This document shows, piece by piece, positions 1-12,057 of a stretch of 64,000 nucleotides of DNA; position 1 is the first letter of the stretch; every line of letters begins with the position of its first letter. Under the pieces are notes generated by a model, which did no database searches, was not told the origin of the DNA, and saw nothing but the letters and a program-made list of their open reading frames with translations. This stretch comes from Nelumbo lutea (Eukaryota; Streptophyta; Magnoliopsida; Proteales; Nelumbonaceae), in contig JAKGHH010000003.1 of the NCBI GenBank assembly GCA_022828595.1, positions 54,363,759-54,427,758 on the forward strand, in the 5' to 3' direction. A program made the position numbers and the translations under genes.

Positions 1-282
1 TTGTACTCATTGGGAGTTGCTCATCCTGATCCTATGAGATTATACTGTGATAGTCAGGCAGCTTTGCATATTGCCGCGAATCCGGTCTTCTATGAGAGAA
101 CTAAACACATTGAAGTGGATTGTCACTTTGTTCGCGATGAGATTCAGAATGGGAACATATGGCCATCCTATGTCCGGACCTCCGAGCAGCTTGCTGATAT
201 ATTTACAAAGGCGCTGGGCAAGCAACAATTCGAACATTTTCTTCGCAAGTTGGGCATTTCCCATTTGCATGCACCAACTTGA
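1..282 (+). CDS. Ty1/copia polyprotein, RNase H C-terminal end (partial)
   Basis: The frame is open from the window edge to a stop at 280-282 and encodes the last 93 residues of a copia polyprotein. The RNase H signature is visible: [15 protein letters not shown] near residues 14-28, then [15 protein letters not shown] and the terminal [11 protein letters not shown] block seen at the end of copia Pol. RNase H removes the RNA strand during reverse transcription in the virus-like particle. The rest of the element lies left of the window, so whether the whole polyprotein is intact cannot be judged. The stop is followed directly by a G-run that is the polypurine tract of the 3' LTR. Confidence 0.9.
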   Translation: MYSLGVAHPDPMRLYCDSQAALHIAANPVFYERTKHIEVDCHFVRDEIQNGNIWPSYVRTSEQLADIFTKALGKQQFEHFLRKLGISHLHAPT

Positions 283-548
283 GGGGGGGGTATTGAGATT
301 CATCGTATATCTTCATGTATATTTTAGGATATAATATTTGTGCCAGTTTAGGATAGCTGTAAATTTGGTTTTAGTTACCATAATTATAGGAGTCGGTGAT
401 TTGTTTCCTAGTTGTTAGCCGATATTCTTGCGGGGGAACTTTGTATATATGTTGCTTGTAATCGTTGGCTGGAATGACACAAAAACTTTCTCCCATTATC
501 TTTCTCTTTCACCTAAACTTTTTCACAAACTTCATAGATCTACTTACA
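283..548 (+). mobile_element. copia polypurine tract and 3' LTR
   Basis: A G-run at 283-289 follows the RNase H stop and is the expected polypurine tract. The LTR appears to begin near 290 (GTATTGAGATTCATCG) and a good end is the ACTTACA at about 548. No second LTR is inside the window, so both borders are inferred from position and from the usual TG...CA ends; the TG at the start is imperfect. Confidence 0.55.
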
Positions 549-988
549 TCTTGGATTATGCTGAATACATCCTTGATGGCCAATGGTATAATACCTAGAG
601 AATTTTGATCTCCCTGTCAAATAAATATGTAAAAGAGTAAAAAATAAGATATAATAGCTCTGACTTCTTTCTTTACCGGCAACAATTACACATTTGATCC
701 ATTGACCCATACTCACAGGGATAAGAGAAAAGGGGTTTTCATCTATAACTTTTGCCCATCTATCCGGATAATAACCAATAACCAGCCTTTTCTCCTTGTA
801 TTCTACCCAACCAAGGAGAAAAAGCCTAATTTTTGGGAGAGTAAAATGTAATCTTAGCAACATTACTCAAGTTTGTTTTTCAACTTATAAACATTATTAT
901 TCCAGTCAAAGTTCAGAAAGAATGTTGCAAAAAACACTTGATCTGAGATAATGAAATATGGAAACAGGTTTTCTAGTCAAGATGTTTA
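549..988. other. unassigned AT-rich spacer
   Basis: No coding frame, RNA gene or clear repeat is recognised. Short open frames here have no recognisable motif and no splice or promoter context. Confidence 0.4.
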
Positions 989-1070
989 GGCTATGTCTTG
1001 TTTGATAGAAAATAAGAGAGAGATAAAGAAGTTAAGAACTTTTCCTTAACCTTCTGTTTAATCCCTATGA
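989..1070. repeat. degenerate copy of the GCTATGTTTGG MITE
   Basis: Starts GGCTATGTCTTGTTTGATAG, runs through a GAGAGAGA-rich centre and a TTAAGAAC motif, and ends in a degraded tail. The order of motifs matches the clean 98-bp copy at 29659-29756, so this is a second, more eroded member of the same short inverted-repeat family. Confidence 0.45.
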
Positions 1071-1619
1071 CCAAGGATTTTTTTCCTATGTTAAATGAAT
1101 TTGGATTTCAATTTCAAAAAATTGCCAATATTACTCCTCCATTATTCTATATTCATGGGTCAAGTTCCAATTCAAAAGACCTTGTCATATTCTCAAAATA
1201 AAATATTTTTTAAGGTAAATTTTGTAATTAAAACTTTGAGTGCATATCAATACAGAGTGGAGTGCAAGGGTGATGTGGTTAGAGGATTAAACATGTGGCA
1301 ACTTTAGATGGTGGAGAGTTTGGATGATCAACTGCACCATCCACTCACATTGCAGAAATAGAGTTGGTCGTGCAGGGAAGCTACTAGGAAACCTTTTCCC
1401 ACGAGTCATCACTATTTGGATAATCTAATTCATAAAGGTGATATAGGGGCTCACTTAATGGATGGTTGGAAGCAATAAAAAGACACCTGAAAACTAGCAT
1501 GAGGTGAAATCATTTGATATTGGCACTCTAGCATTCAAATTTACAGATTCATCATATAAAATTATCATGGGTAGAAAAGAAAAAACTTAAATTTAGATAA
1601 TTTCCTGAAGCCTTGAAGG

Positions 1620-1769
1620 TAGCTGCTTGGATAAGCTTTTGCCTTTATGTTGAGCATTTGGTAAAAATTACTTTAGAAAACATTATATTCTGAAGTCAAA
1701 ACACAAGCCCCAAGCCACAAAACCTAAAATTGGGGCTTTATCCTGATGCTCATCCAAGCACAGCCTAAT
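1620..1769. repeat. short inverted-repeat (MITE-like) element
   Basis: The left end AGCTGCTTGGATAAGC pairs with the right end GCTCATCCAAGCACAGC, giving imperfect terminal inverted repeats about 150 bp apart with no coding capacity. No convincing target duplication is visible. The flanks 1076-1619 and 1770-2250 hold nothing I recognise. Confidence 0.4.
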
Positions 1770-2254
1770 CTGCATATAGGCCAACACTCAACTGGGGTGT
1801 GCAACTTCTGCGGGCTTGGATTGAAGATTTGTTAAATGGGCTCAGCCCAAAGGCCTTAACATGATCTTGTGATGGCAAAAAAGAAGAACTTTTGGGTACT
1901 TAGGATTTGGATTTATGGACATAGAACCTTCTATTCCTTACTCAGATCTTCAATCTTATACAATGGAAGTAATTCTAGCTAACAGCATAAAAGCAGGAGC
2001 TGATTGGCTAATGACTTGATTTCTCACAATGAATCCATCCACTGAAATGAATTCTTTCCATCCATTAACTGTTCAGAAGTCAGAACTCAGAAGCCATCAC
2101 TGAACCTGTCCAATTTTTATGGTTATGTTTAGTATAAAACGCTTTTTTTTGTATTCTAAGTATATAGTTTCTTACTAATAATTAGGGGTTCGCCTACACC
2201 ATTAAAAATAGGATGTGCCAAAATTACATTCAAAACTCAGAAGATATTACTTTA

Positions 2255-2871
2255 TGGGACTGTTTGGCAACATATGATATAGCTGAATTGAATGACTTAG
2301 CAAGTAATTTCTGCAAAATTTTAGGTATTTTCATGCAGTTTTCTGCAATTTTCTACAATTTCCTGCAAATTTTATGTAATTCCTATAGTTTTCTGCAAAA
2401 TAGTTGTAATTTCTGCATTTTCTGCAATTTACTGCAAAATACCTGGTATTTTCATGCATTTTTCTGATTTTTTCTGCAAAACTATTGTAATTTCTTCATT
2501 TTTCTGATTTTCTCGCAATTTCTACAAAATTTCAGGTATTTTCATGCATTTTCTGAAACAATTTCAATTTCAGAAAAATTCCTCATTTTCATGCATTTTT
2601 CTGAATTTTTCTGCAAAATTATTGAAATTTCTTCAATTTTCTGATTTTCTTGCATTTTTTTGAAATTTCTACAATTTTTTGCAAATTCTCATTTTCTTGC
2701 AAATTTCTGCAGTTTTCTACAATTGCCTGCAAAATTTTTAGTATTTTCAGGTATTTTCTGAATTTACTGCAAAATTGTTTTAACCAAACAGGTAAGGGGA
2801 ATAGACCAAGCATCATCTATCGGAATCTAATTTTGATTCCTGTCTGAACCAAATATGAACCAAACAAACCC
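2255..2871. repeat. Tourist-like MITE candidate with low-complexity core
   Basis: The left end GGGACTGTTTGGCAACATAT pairs with the right end, which in reverse complement reads GGGTTTGTTTGGTTCATAT. TTA lies beside both ends (2252-2254 with one extra base, and 2872-2874), the target preferred by PIF/Harbinger. The interior (about 2300-2780) is a drifting tandem array of TTTCTGCAAAATT-like units. It lies just upstream of the Harbinger coding region, so it could be its 5' arm rather than a separate MITE. Confidence 0.5.
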
Positions 2872-2913
2872 TTAGGTAGGAGTATATACTTCGTTGTTTG
2901 TCAAGTTTGTAAG

Positions 2914-3980
2914 ATGTATTTGAGTGTGACTCCACCCACTCAAATTCTACAGAAATATATGGCCGAGGAAATAGCAAACGAATTTGCAACGTGGTGTGAG
3001 GCTGAGGAAAGGGCATCAATAGAGTTGATGGTTGAACAAGTAAAAGAACACAACAGGCCAACATCAAGTTTTAATATAGAAGGTTGGAAAAATATTATGC
3101 AAAAATTCAACCAGAGGCACCACAAGTCATATAGTCGAAATCAATTCAAAAATAAATTTCACCATCTAAAGGAAAAGTTCAATGATTATCAAAAAATTTA
3201 CAACCATACAGGTGCCACCTTAGATCCAATCACAAAGAAACCAAGAGCTAGTGAGAGTGTATGGGACTACCTTATTTCAGTAAGAATATTATGAACATAT
3301 ATATAGATTAGTGTTTTTTATAGATTTTAAATTATTAGTATGCTAACACCAAATATACTTCATGCAGAAGTATAAGTGTGTTAAATAGATAAGGAAAAAG
3401 GGTTGCATGTACTACAAGGAGTTGGAGATCATTTATTCTGGGACTAGTGCAACCGGTTTCACCTCTATGAGCAATGTGAAGATCCCTTGAGATGAAAAAA
3501 GTGATCAAATATCATTGACATAGGAGTTGATTGGTAACAACTCCCCCAGTGACATACAGACACCTTATGCCTCCACTCCAGACACCCCAAGAGGTGACAT
3601 TGACATAGAGATTAAGCCACCTACATATAGGTTAACGAGAAGGAGTTCCCTACCATCATCTCTTAAGAAAGGGAAGAGAGCTAGGCAAAGAGGTGATCTT
3701 ATGCCTGCTAAGGAGATATGGTCTGAGATGTCTAAACGTAGGATGGACATGATTGAGTTTCAAATGGAGAGGCAAATTAGAAAGGATAAAGAAATGGAAG
3801 AACAGAGTAAGGAGAACCCAGTCTCTGAATGTATGAAAGTTGTGAATGAATTTTTGATGATGGGAGTCATCAATGTTGGGTAGATCTTAAAGGAAGCTCA
3901 AGCCTTCAAGGATGAGTATTGGAGGCATGCATTCTTAACATTTACTACAGAATGCCAAATTGAGTGGTTGAAGAACCTAT
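2914..3980 (+). pseudogene. PIF/Harbinger ORF1, Myb/SANT-like DNA-binding protein
   Basis: The first exon encodes a Myb/SANT-like (Myb_DNA-bind_3) domain: a trihelix with conserved tryptophan (EGWKNIMQKFN), the QFKNKFHHLKEKF helix and the closing SVWDYLIS. This is the usual partner protein that helps Harbinger transposase bind the transposon ends. Exon 1 seems to end at a GTAAGA donor near 3281 and resume after a CAG acceptor near 3366 (KGCMYYKELEIIYSG). A basic RRSSLPSSLKKGKRARQR stretch follows, then an acidic coiled tail ending near 3883 or slightly later. In-frame stops after KCVK and before ELIGNN show decay. It precedes the transposase ORF on the same strand. Confidence 0.75.
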
Positions 3981-4303
3981 AGACATGGAGTTATTAGCTT
4001 GTTTGTATGTTTTTTTTGGTATGTGATGTGACATTTTGAAAATTTGATGGGTTACAGGGTTATACTATTTGGATTTGTTTTTTTTTTTTTGCTAAACACA
4101 CTATCTTTTCTTTTTTTGTTATGATTAGTTAATGTATTATAATGAATGTGATTTTCAATTTGGTAATGAACTTTTAAGAACATGGATTATAATTTTATAA
4201 TGAATCTAGGTAAAGAATATAGTGAATTTTAATGTGCAATTTATAATGTTATATTTGTATATACTGAATATTAGTGCTTATATGTTGTCTCATTGGCAGG
4301 AAT

Positions 4304-5688
4304 TCAATGGATAGCTCAAGTGTAGTAGATACACTTCTATTTGGTGAATGGGATGGATATGATGATGAATTTATTGAACTCGTCCTTATGAAAAAAATGA
4401 TGAAATATTATAACACATATTTCCTTAAAGAACCTTATTGCACATCAAAGCTAAGTGGGCATGCTTTTGTCCGTGAATGTTTAGATGACCTAGAACACCC
4501 CAACAAAGTATATGGTACTTTTAGGATGGAGATGCATGTTTTTAAAAATTTTGCAAATCTATTAAGAGAACATGGCCTTTTGGAAAACACTCAAAATATC
4601 ACAATTAAAGAATCTTTGGCAATTTTTCTCTTAGTTGTTGGTCATAATGAACGATATCGTATTATAGCCGACATGTTCCAACATTCTAAGAGCACTATTA
4701 GTGTTCACTTTAGGAGAACTTGCAAAGCAATATGTAGACTCGGGAGAATTGATCTGTCCACCCTCATTTGAAGAGGTGCATCCTCGCATCAGGCGTTCGA
4801 AAAAATATTATCCATGGTTTCAGGTAATTCAATAGAATCTCATAACAAATCTACATATTTAGTGTGTTTTTCATGTTTTGACCATGTGTTTGTCCAAATA
4901 GGATTGCATCGGTGCAATTGGTGATACCCATGTGAGTGCATGGGTTCCTCAAGAGGAATAAATTCCATATAGAGGAAGAAAGTCGCGTTGCACGACAAAT
5001 GTGTTAGCATTGTGCTCATTCGATATGCAGTTTACATTTGTTTATGTAAGTTGGGAAGGATCAGTACATGACTCTAGAGTTTTTCCAGAAGCTATATCGC
5101 ATCCCCACTTAGAATTTCCCCACCCTCCTTTAGGTAATATAATACAACATATTTTTTGGTTTAGAAACAAGTTTAGGTCTAACTAAAGAATATGTTTGTC
5201 TATGGTTTTATGTAGGAAAGTATTAAGTTGTAGATTCTGGATTTCCCTTTGGTGAAGGTTATATAACACATTTTTTCTGGAGAATGATATCATTTAAATG
5301 ATTTTAGGAGACATCGAAGGTTTAGATCGAAGAAGGAATTGTTCAATTACAAGAATTCTTCACTAAAGAATATTATAGAGAGATGTTTTGGTATATTGAA
5401 AGGGAAGTTTCCTATCTTACAAAACATGCCATCGTTTGATTTACAGATGCTGTGTTACATCATTATGGCTTGTTTCATCACATACAATTTCTTTAAGAGA
5501 TAAGCTATTCACTATAAAGATATTGATGCATGGTCAGGGGAGGACATGACAGTTGGGGATGAAGGCGAAAATTATGATGATGATACAGATGATGATAGTG
5601 AACAAATGGACTTTGGAACAATTAATGTTAAAGATAACATAGCTGATAGGATGTGGAAGCAATATCAATTGTGTCAGTTTGATGCTTG
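4304..5688 (+). pseudogene. PIF/Harbinger transposase (HARBI1-like, DDE_Tnp_4)
   Basis: Starts MDSSSVVDTLLFGEW after a probable intron acceptor. An HTH-like segment (ITIKESLAIFLLVVGHNERYR...STISVHFRR) is followed by the DDE nuclease, which cuts and rejoins transposon DNA. Likely introns are 4822-4901 and about 5134-5215. The second acidic motif (WEGSVHDSRVF) and the third (NIIERCFGILK) are present, but the first reads GAIGDTHV where the family has GAIDGTHV, so the catalytic Asp is displaced. Stops after WVPQEE and KY confirm it is dead. It ends in an acidic DDDTDDDSEQMDFG tail. ORF1 lies directly upstream, the normal Harbinger order. Confidence 0.8.
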
Positions 5689-6310
5689 ACTTTTATGTTG
5701 CTATGTATTTGATTTTGCTTGTTTTACATTACATAATGCTGACTTTTAAACATAGATTTGGCATGGTTGACCTTTTGTTTGATGCTTAACTTTCAACTGG
5801 TTTAAGATGAAATCAACATTATTTTTGGAATTGCATATATCATGCTATATGGGCTTGCATGAAAAAATTAATTACATTTAATCAAATAAATGCATATTTT
5901 ATTAATAATTAAGTTTTAAATATTATTTTATTAATAAAATATTAAGTTTCAAATACTATTTTATTAATTGTTATTGTTAAATATATTATTTTTTATTAAC
6001 GATTATTAATTATTAAATTTCTTAGCAATTTACTATTACTATTATATTATGTACATTACTAAAAAAATCAAATATTGTTTTTTAATGATTAATGGCATAG
6101 GTTATCTTAAATGTTGTAGTTGAGATGCATGGAATCAAACACAATGTGTGGATTAAAATGCACCACACCTTGTAGAACACCCATAGAAGTGTGGTGTGGA
6201 TTGGTCTACACATTTTTGTCCCCAGTGTAGGACAACTACCCTGTTGGGGTGTGGTGTGTTTTCATCCACACCACCCAATTTCTCATCTACGCTACAGAAC
6301 ACCACCTTAA
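5689..6310. other. AT-rich tail and possible 3' end of the Harbinger element
   Basis: 5689-6110 is AT-rich with repeated TTTTATTAAT motifs. At 6165-6305 several GTGGTGTG and CACACCAC motifs form imperfect inverted repeats, ending CTACAGAACACCACC before TTAA at 6307, a plausible Harbinger end with its TTA target. No matching left end was found, so the assignment is tentative. 6311-6640 holds nothing recognised. Confidence 0.35.
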
Positions 6311-6689
6311 TTTACATCAAATATGATCTAGCCCTATCCATTCCAATATAATTTAATTCAATTTGACTTAATTCTATATGCCTAGTAAGTTGGTTTCACA
6401 TTTTATGATTTTACTGAAGAATCACATCTTAAAGTTTCATAAACTTTATTTTCAATATATTTATTCATGATATACAATATTAAAGTTCTTTTAATTCATT
6501 TTATTAATAATATATAATATTTTTATCATTTTTTATTACCTCATTAATAATATTGAATATTCAAGTATAATGCTATTTTATCCAATCCATTCTTATTGTA
6601 CATATTCATATTTATAATTTTCCTCAATTGAGGGTCGTTTGGTCAAAACGAATAGGGGTCTGGATAGGGTTGTCATTGGGTCAGGTCTA

Positions 6690-7190
6690 ACCTAACAGAC
6701 CCGAATTGATTGCATCAGTTTTGGTTCCAGGAACTAGAATCAACATATCGGTTTCAGGTCCTGATATATATATATATATATGTATGAATGTATGTATATT
6801 ATAGTTGGGCCCGTCAAGTCAAACCCAATTGTCTCGAGACTCGATCGGTTCGATTCTAGGTCTAAAAACTATAGACCCTATCGGGTCTGGGACCTCAATA
6901 TTTCATGTTGAATTGATTGTATCAGTTTTGGTTCCAGGAACTAGAATCAACATATCGGTTTCCGATCCCGATATAGTGTCCAAATTATTATCGGTTTGGA
7001 ACCAGTTCCATTCAGTCCCGAACCAATTCAAACCTGACCTAAGCTATATATATGTATGTATATTATAGTCAGGCCCATCAGGTCAAATCTGATTGTCTCG
7101 AGACTCGATCGGTTCGATTCTAGGTCTAAAAACTATAGACCCTATCGGGTCCGGGTCCTCAATATTTCATGTCGGGTTGATTTTGGTTCT
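6690..7190 (+). repeat. 264-bp tandem duplication
   Basis: The motif GTCTCGAGACTCGATCGG occurs at 6831 and again at 7095, and the surrounding sequence matches over most of a 264-bp unit including a TATATATGTATGTATATTATAG lead-in of similar spacing. A third partial copy (GATTGCATCAGTTTTGG...CATATCGGTTTC) starts near 6710. No coding content. Confidence 0.8.
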
Positions 7191-7244
7191 AGCTGGTCTC
7201 AGCCCATACCTGACATGTTGGCAACCTTAGGTATGGAACCGGAA

Positions 7245-7410
7245 TCGGGATGGTTGAACTATTTGTTGGGTGGAATTGGAATCCCATTCCCATTCCTGGT
7301 GGAATGCTATTCCCCCATATGAGAAAATGGCCATTCCCTCCTCCTCCCCTAGGAATGATAATCCATTCTAGCTAATTTTGATTCCGATTCCGATTCCAAA
7401 CTGAACTAAC
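7245..7410. repeat. GATTCCGATTCC-type MITE remnant
   Basis: Inverted GGAATGGGAAT / ATTCCGATTCC motifs surround a short core containing CCATTCCCTCCTCC. The same style of sequence recurs near 49.4 kb and 56.8 kb. Borders are approximate. Confidence 0.4.
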
Positions 7411-7424
7411 CATGCAAAGGGGAA

Positions 7425-7715
7425 TGTAGGTATATGTTGATCGCCATGATTGCGGGGGCACAAAAGGTGCTAAATCGATACCACAAGAACACCCGCGACA
7501 AGTCCATGGTTCAACTCACATCCGTGATAATCTCAAAACCCGCAAAGACTTGTGATGAGCTTAACAAATCATTACAGACTTGCAATGAGCTTAGTAACCA
7601 TCACAGACTTATAATGGGCATAAAACACCACTTGGGACCCATGGTGAACAATGGGCATTGCTTGACACTTGCGATAACATCACCAATCTTGTCCTTTAAC
7701 AAGTGGCTACTAGGA
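7425..7715 (+). mobile_element. Left LTR of outer element, 5' part
   Basis: Matches 22172-22487 with only scattered substitutions and indels. It stops at the copia insertion; the last five bases, TAGGA (7711-7715), are the copia target duplication. Confidence 0.85.
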
Positions 7716-9453
7716 TGTTAGACAATTTTGTATGCCCTTAGCTTCAATCAGAATGATGTACTTTATGAGTTTATTGTAAATGAATAAAAGTGCATATTTG
7801 ATTCATGTTCCCTTAGTATATTTCTGTGTAATACCCTTAAACTGAACACTTAATGAGACTCGTGTTAGTTTAGAATGTTCACAGCCAATGGGTCGGTCTG
7901 GGGAGACCTATCCTGACAAGGCTGACACTGTGGTGCTACCAAGTCAGTTGGGGTGGCCTGTCTCAACTGCCAGGGCAAGACCCTAGGCACATACAGTGTA
8001 TGATTAGTTGATCATAGTGACAGGATCAGCCCCTTTGTTGGACAAAGGTAATGATCGGGGATGCACTTTCACTGATGGAAACCAAGACTGCCGGCAGCCG
8101 AATTCAATCGTTGAGATTTATTTTGCAAAATATATTTTATATGAGATATAAAAGTATATATTATGGTTTCTAAAATGTTTGCAAAAAGGTTTTAATTCCC
8201 GGGATCCATATAAGCTGAGAACGCAACACTGTTCCTTGCAGCCGAGGGAGAGGTCCTCTCTTGTCGGGCATTGTATGATCATTATGGGCTGGGAGGTTAA
8301 GTATAAGACCATTGAGAATAATACCTAATGGGCTAATCTTGCATCTGTCCACAGTCTTTGGGTGTTGCAAGGTGGCTTGGCCCTGGGACCGCTTAGGGTA
8401 AGTGTTGGGCCCATAGAGCCCATAAGATGGGTTTCAGGGGGTGCACTGTCCATAACAGTATATTCGGCCAGGCCTTGTAACAAAGGCTGGGCTGAACCCA
8501 TGTGGCTGATGTGTAGATCAATGTTTGGGTCCCACGCCATACAAGGAAGCCCAACTAGGCAGCAGTTTGGAAGACTAAGTGAGTACATAACCTTAATTGG
8601 GCCTTAAGCCCATTTCGAGCTGGGCTGATTTGATCAGTCAATTAAAAGGGGTGAATTCTGAGGTGGATCAGCTCATAGGATTGGGCCTAGACTCTAACCA
8701 CTTAGAGAGTCCAAGATCTAAATAAGATTTAGATCTGGAAGCCTCCTAATTAGATTAGGAGATGGCTGATCTGATCTGTAGATAAGATAAGGGTTCTTCC
8801 TTATCACTTGAAGGGACTTCTAATCCAAATATAATTTGGATCAGCAGCTCCTAATAGGATTAGGAGATGATCCCTTTAAATCTATAAAAGGAGAAGGGGG
8901 TGCCTGCCTTTAGAGAAGCAACCCAAAAACTCTTGTCTTCAGGGCTGAAATCATAAGAAGAGAGAATTCTTCACCCTGCGAAATCTCTCTTGCTGCCTCC
9001 TTCCTGCCGCCGCCATTATCTCTAGTTCGATCTCCAGTTCTTGGGAGAAATCAAGATATGATCTTGATATCAATCTTTTGGGAAAAGATTGATTGGAGTT
9101 GTACTCACAAGCCATCCAGTTGATTCTTGCGAAGGGTCAAGTTCTTTTGAAGAACATTGCTGATTCTGCTCTATCCTACACTGCGCCATCTTTAGTGGGA
9201 GTAGTCTTTGGATCCTTCCTTGGGCGTGAACACCTCCATTGGGAGATATTATTTCTCCGTATCAAGTACATCCTCTCTCCTACTCCTTTTGGTTCAGATC
9301 TGGTTCGGTTACTGGTTCAAGATTGATCCTTGAAAAATATGTTTTTCTAAAATAGGTAATTCGGTTCCTTGCTAAGATGGGAGAAATTTTTGAAATTGCC
9401 CAGTCTATTCCATAAGATTTGGGCGTCCATCTGATGGATATCCTATCCCTTCA
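7716..9453 (+). mobile_element. 5' LTR of the copia element
   Basis: 1738 bp, TG...CA ends. It matches 15027-17118 except that the 3' copy has two extra blocks. A TATA box lies at 8882-8890. Confidence 0.93.
8882..8890 (+). promoter_or_regulatory. TATA box in copia 5' LTR
   Basis: CTATAAAAG followed by a GGAGAAGGGGG stretch; the same box occurs at 16402-16410 in the 3' LTR. It would drive the genomic transcript of the element. Confidence 0.65.
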
Positions 9454-9467
9454 GTGGTATCGAAGGC
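9454..9467 (+). other. Primer binding site
   Basis: GTGGTATCGAAGGC directly follows the LTR end and resembles the TGGTATCAGAGC site complementary to the 3' end of initiator Met-tRNA, the usual copia primer. Two or three positions differ from the canonical site. Confidence 0.75.
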
Positions 9468-11250
9468 ATGTTCAAATTTTGAACCAATTTGCTTCAGATC
9501 TGAACCTGCGCAAATGGGTAGAAGGCATTCTACCCGATTTGCGCAGATATGGGTTTTGGGAAATTTGTTCCCAAAATTAATGGGCGAATAATCTGAAATT
9601 AACTTTATATAAATCTGATTATTTTTTTAGAACTGTTCTTTATGATTTTCTTGATTTATGAGTTGTTCGTACAAGAGGAGATCGAAATCTTGATTTGTGC
9701 AGGGAACCTGCGATTTTGCAGTTTTTGGATTGCTTTATTACATTTGGTCTGTAAAATATATATTTTTTATTATTTTTAGACTGAATGCATAGGTATTCGA
9801 TCTGATGTAATTATTAATAGAAATAGGATTTCTATTTATTTTATTCCTAGATCGAAGATGGCGGCACAGAAAAGAAATTCGCAAAGAAGGAGTTTTCGCA
9901 GATGGGAGAATTGCAATCTGCGGTTTGTAGTTTATGAAACTACAAACTGTGATCTAACCTCTGTTTTGTAGGATGGATTGTGTGAACAACCCTGTTTGAC
10001 TGATTCTTGATTTTCTTTTATCAATATTTAATTTCAGATTATTTTCTTGAATTAAAGATTTAATTAAAGATCAAACCCTAGACCCATTCAAACCAAGATT
10101 GGTTCAAACTGTTTGGACCGAATCTAGGGATAAATCAAGGCTGAAAGTCAGCCCTAATTGTCCCACTAATGGGCCTGAGGATTGATATTTAATTAAATGG
10201 TTAATTCGGCCCAACCTGTAAAGGTCTAGTTTTAAATAGTTAAAACTACTAAAAGCCCAATTAACAAATAAAGCTATATGGGCTGAACCTTTCGACCCAC
10301 ATACCTAGATAATATTAATGGTTAATATTATGGATTTAAAATGGGCTTCAAATGGGCCTTATAGATGATTAATTGATTGGATCAATTTATTCTTGCATGA
10401 GATGTATAGATGTGTGATGTGCTACGTACATGGGCCATAAGTGATTGGCCCATGCCCAATCGACAGTGGCTCTTGCACACACCGTGGCAGAATGCATATC
10501 ATTGCCATGGTGTCCCTTTTGGTCATTGGATGACCTCCCTCAGTGGTGGGCCCCACACCTCATCAAGAGGTTACGTGCGGAACCCTAGCCGATTTAGGCC
10601 CACCGAAATCTGTTTTTATGAAAGTCAGTGGGAGCCACTTTGGTTTGACCTAGATCAAACTAGGGCATAATTAACTGTTCCCTCCAGCTAATATGAGTGC
10701 ATGTGATAGGGGGATTCATATGATGAACTCTTTAAAGGCCTTCCATCATTAGCATGAGGATGGGTCCTTTAGTAATGAGACTACGCACTAGAAAATGGGC
10801 TATCCATTTGCTGTTGGGCTTGTCTGAGTGTTTCATAAGATGATAGGGGCATCATAGACTGATGTGGGAGGGGCTTCACCAGAAAATGAGAACTCTCTCA
10901 CGGTACCTTAGAGTTCACGAATATGATTGGTAAGCACTCACTGGACAGAAAGGTTTATCTGAAAATGGCTCTGAACCTTGTCTGACAGAGGCCAAAGGGA
11001 AAACTCATATGATGAGTGGATATGATCCTTCACAGAAAGGTGATGGGGTTATGTAGCTGAAACAGTTGGCTCTATGCACCCTATGTGATTTCCCACATTT
11101 CCAGAGACAACCCATAGTCTCCGTCACTGAGAAAAGAGGGAAATCTCAGAGATGAATAAATGGAAATGGAACGTAGATTAAAATCCATATCTATGTAATG
11201 AACATGAATCAAATTAGGTTGTGGACTGATGTTTACTCTTTTATCAGAAA
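9468..11250 (+). other. Untranslated leader of the copia element
   Basis: About 1.8 kb between PBS and gag without a recognisable coding frame. Such a long leader is unusual for copia and together with the long LTRs explains the 9.4-kb size. Confidence 0.5.
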
Positions 11251-12040
11251 ATGGCAAACGGATCATTTGCAAAGCTTCTTGACGACAACAAGCTTAAGGG
11301 CCCGAACTATGCCAACTGTTACAGGAACCTCATGCTGGTCCTAACTTCTGAAAAGATAGACAAACTGGCAAAGAATCTTGCCCCGAAGCGTCCGGGTGAC
11401 AGGGCTTCTGAGGCCCGAAGGAGAGACTATTAGGAATGGGAGGAGAAAAACTCCCTTGCCCAGTGTTACATCATTGCCTCCTTGGACAACCCAATACAGA
11501 GGCAGTTCGATCAGATCGAACTTGCCAAGGACATATTGGACAGTCTCAGGATGATGTATGAAGAGCAGAATCGTTCTACTCAACAAAAGGTCTTGAAACA
11601 GTTCATGGCCGCACAAATGACCAAGGGCCAACAAGTTCACGACCGCACAAATGACCAAGGGCCAACAAGTTCACGACCATTGTCTTCGGATGATGGGATA
11701 CATCAATGAACTGGAGGCTCTTGGATTTGGGCTGGACCTTGCGACCCAGATAGATGCTATCATTAATTCTTTGCCTCCTTCCTTTAATCCGTTCATTATG
11801 AATTATAACATGAACAAGCTGAATGTTAGCTTGCAAGAGCTCAACAATATGTTGCAAAGAGTTAAAGAACTGATTAGAAAGGATGAGCCTGTAGCTATGC
11901 TTGTTGAAGCTAGCAAGATAGGCAAGAGAAAGAGGAAGGCAAAGAAGCCTTAGAAGAAAGCCACTAAGGGTAAGAAGTAGAAGAAAGACAAAGCATCGGA
12001 TGCCTGTCACTTCTGCAAGAAGACCGGCCACCTAGAAACC
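11251..12040 (+). pseudogene. gag: copia gag (capsid and zinc knuckle), disrupted
   Basis: ATG at 11251 opens MANGSFAKLLDDNKLKGPNY, the start of a plant copia Gag, followed by a UBN2-type capsid region (SLDNPIQRQFDQ, ILDSLRMMYEEQN, LNNMLQRVKEL). A TAG at 11431-11433 interrupts it, and a 34-bp exact tandem duplication (11611-11644 repeated at 11645-11678) shifts the frame. More TAG codons lie at 11951 and 11978 in a lysine-rich stretch. The nucleocapsid zinc knuckle begins CHFCKKTGH near 12005, but its last Cys is missing and the spacer to the protease is short, suggesting a deletion. Confidence 0.9.
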
Positions 12041-12057
12041 AATCTGTTGGTAGCTTC

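Noticed and set aside
540..863. 107-codon minus-strand frame
   Set aside because: No recognisable domain, AT-rich codons, and no splice or promoter context.
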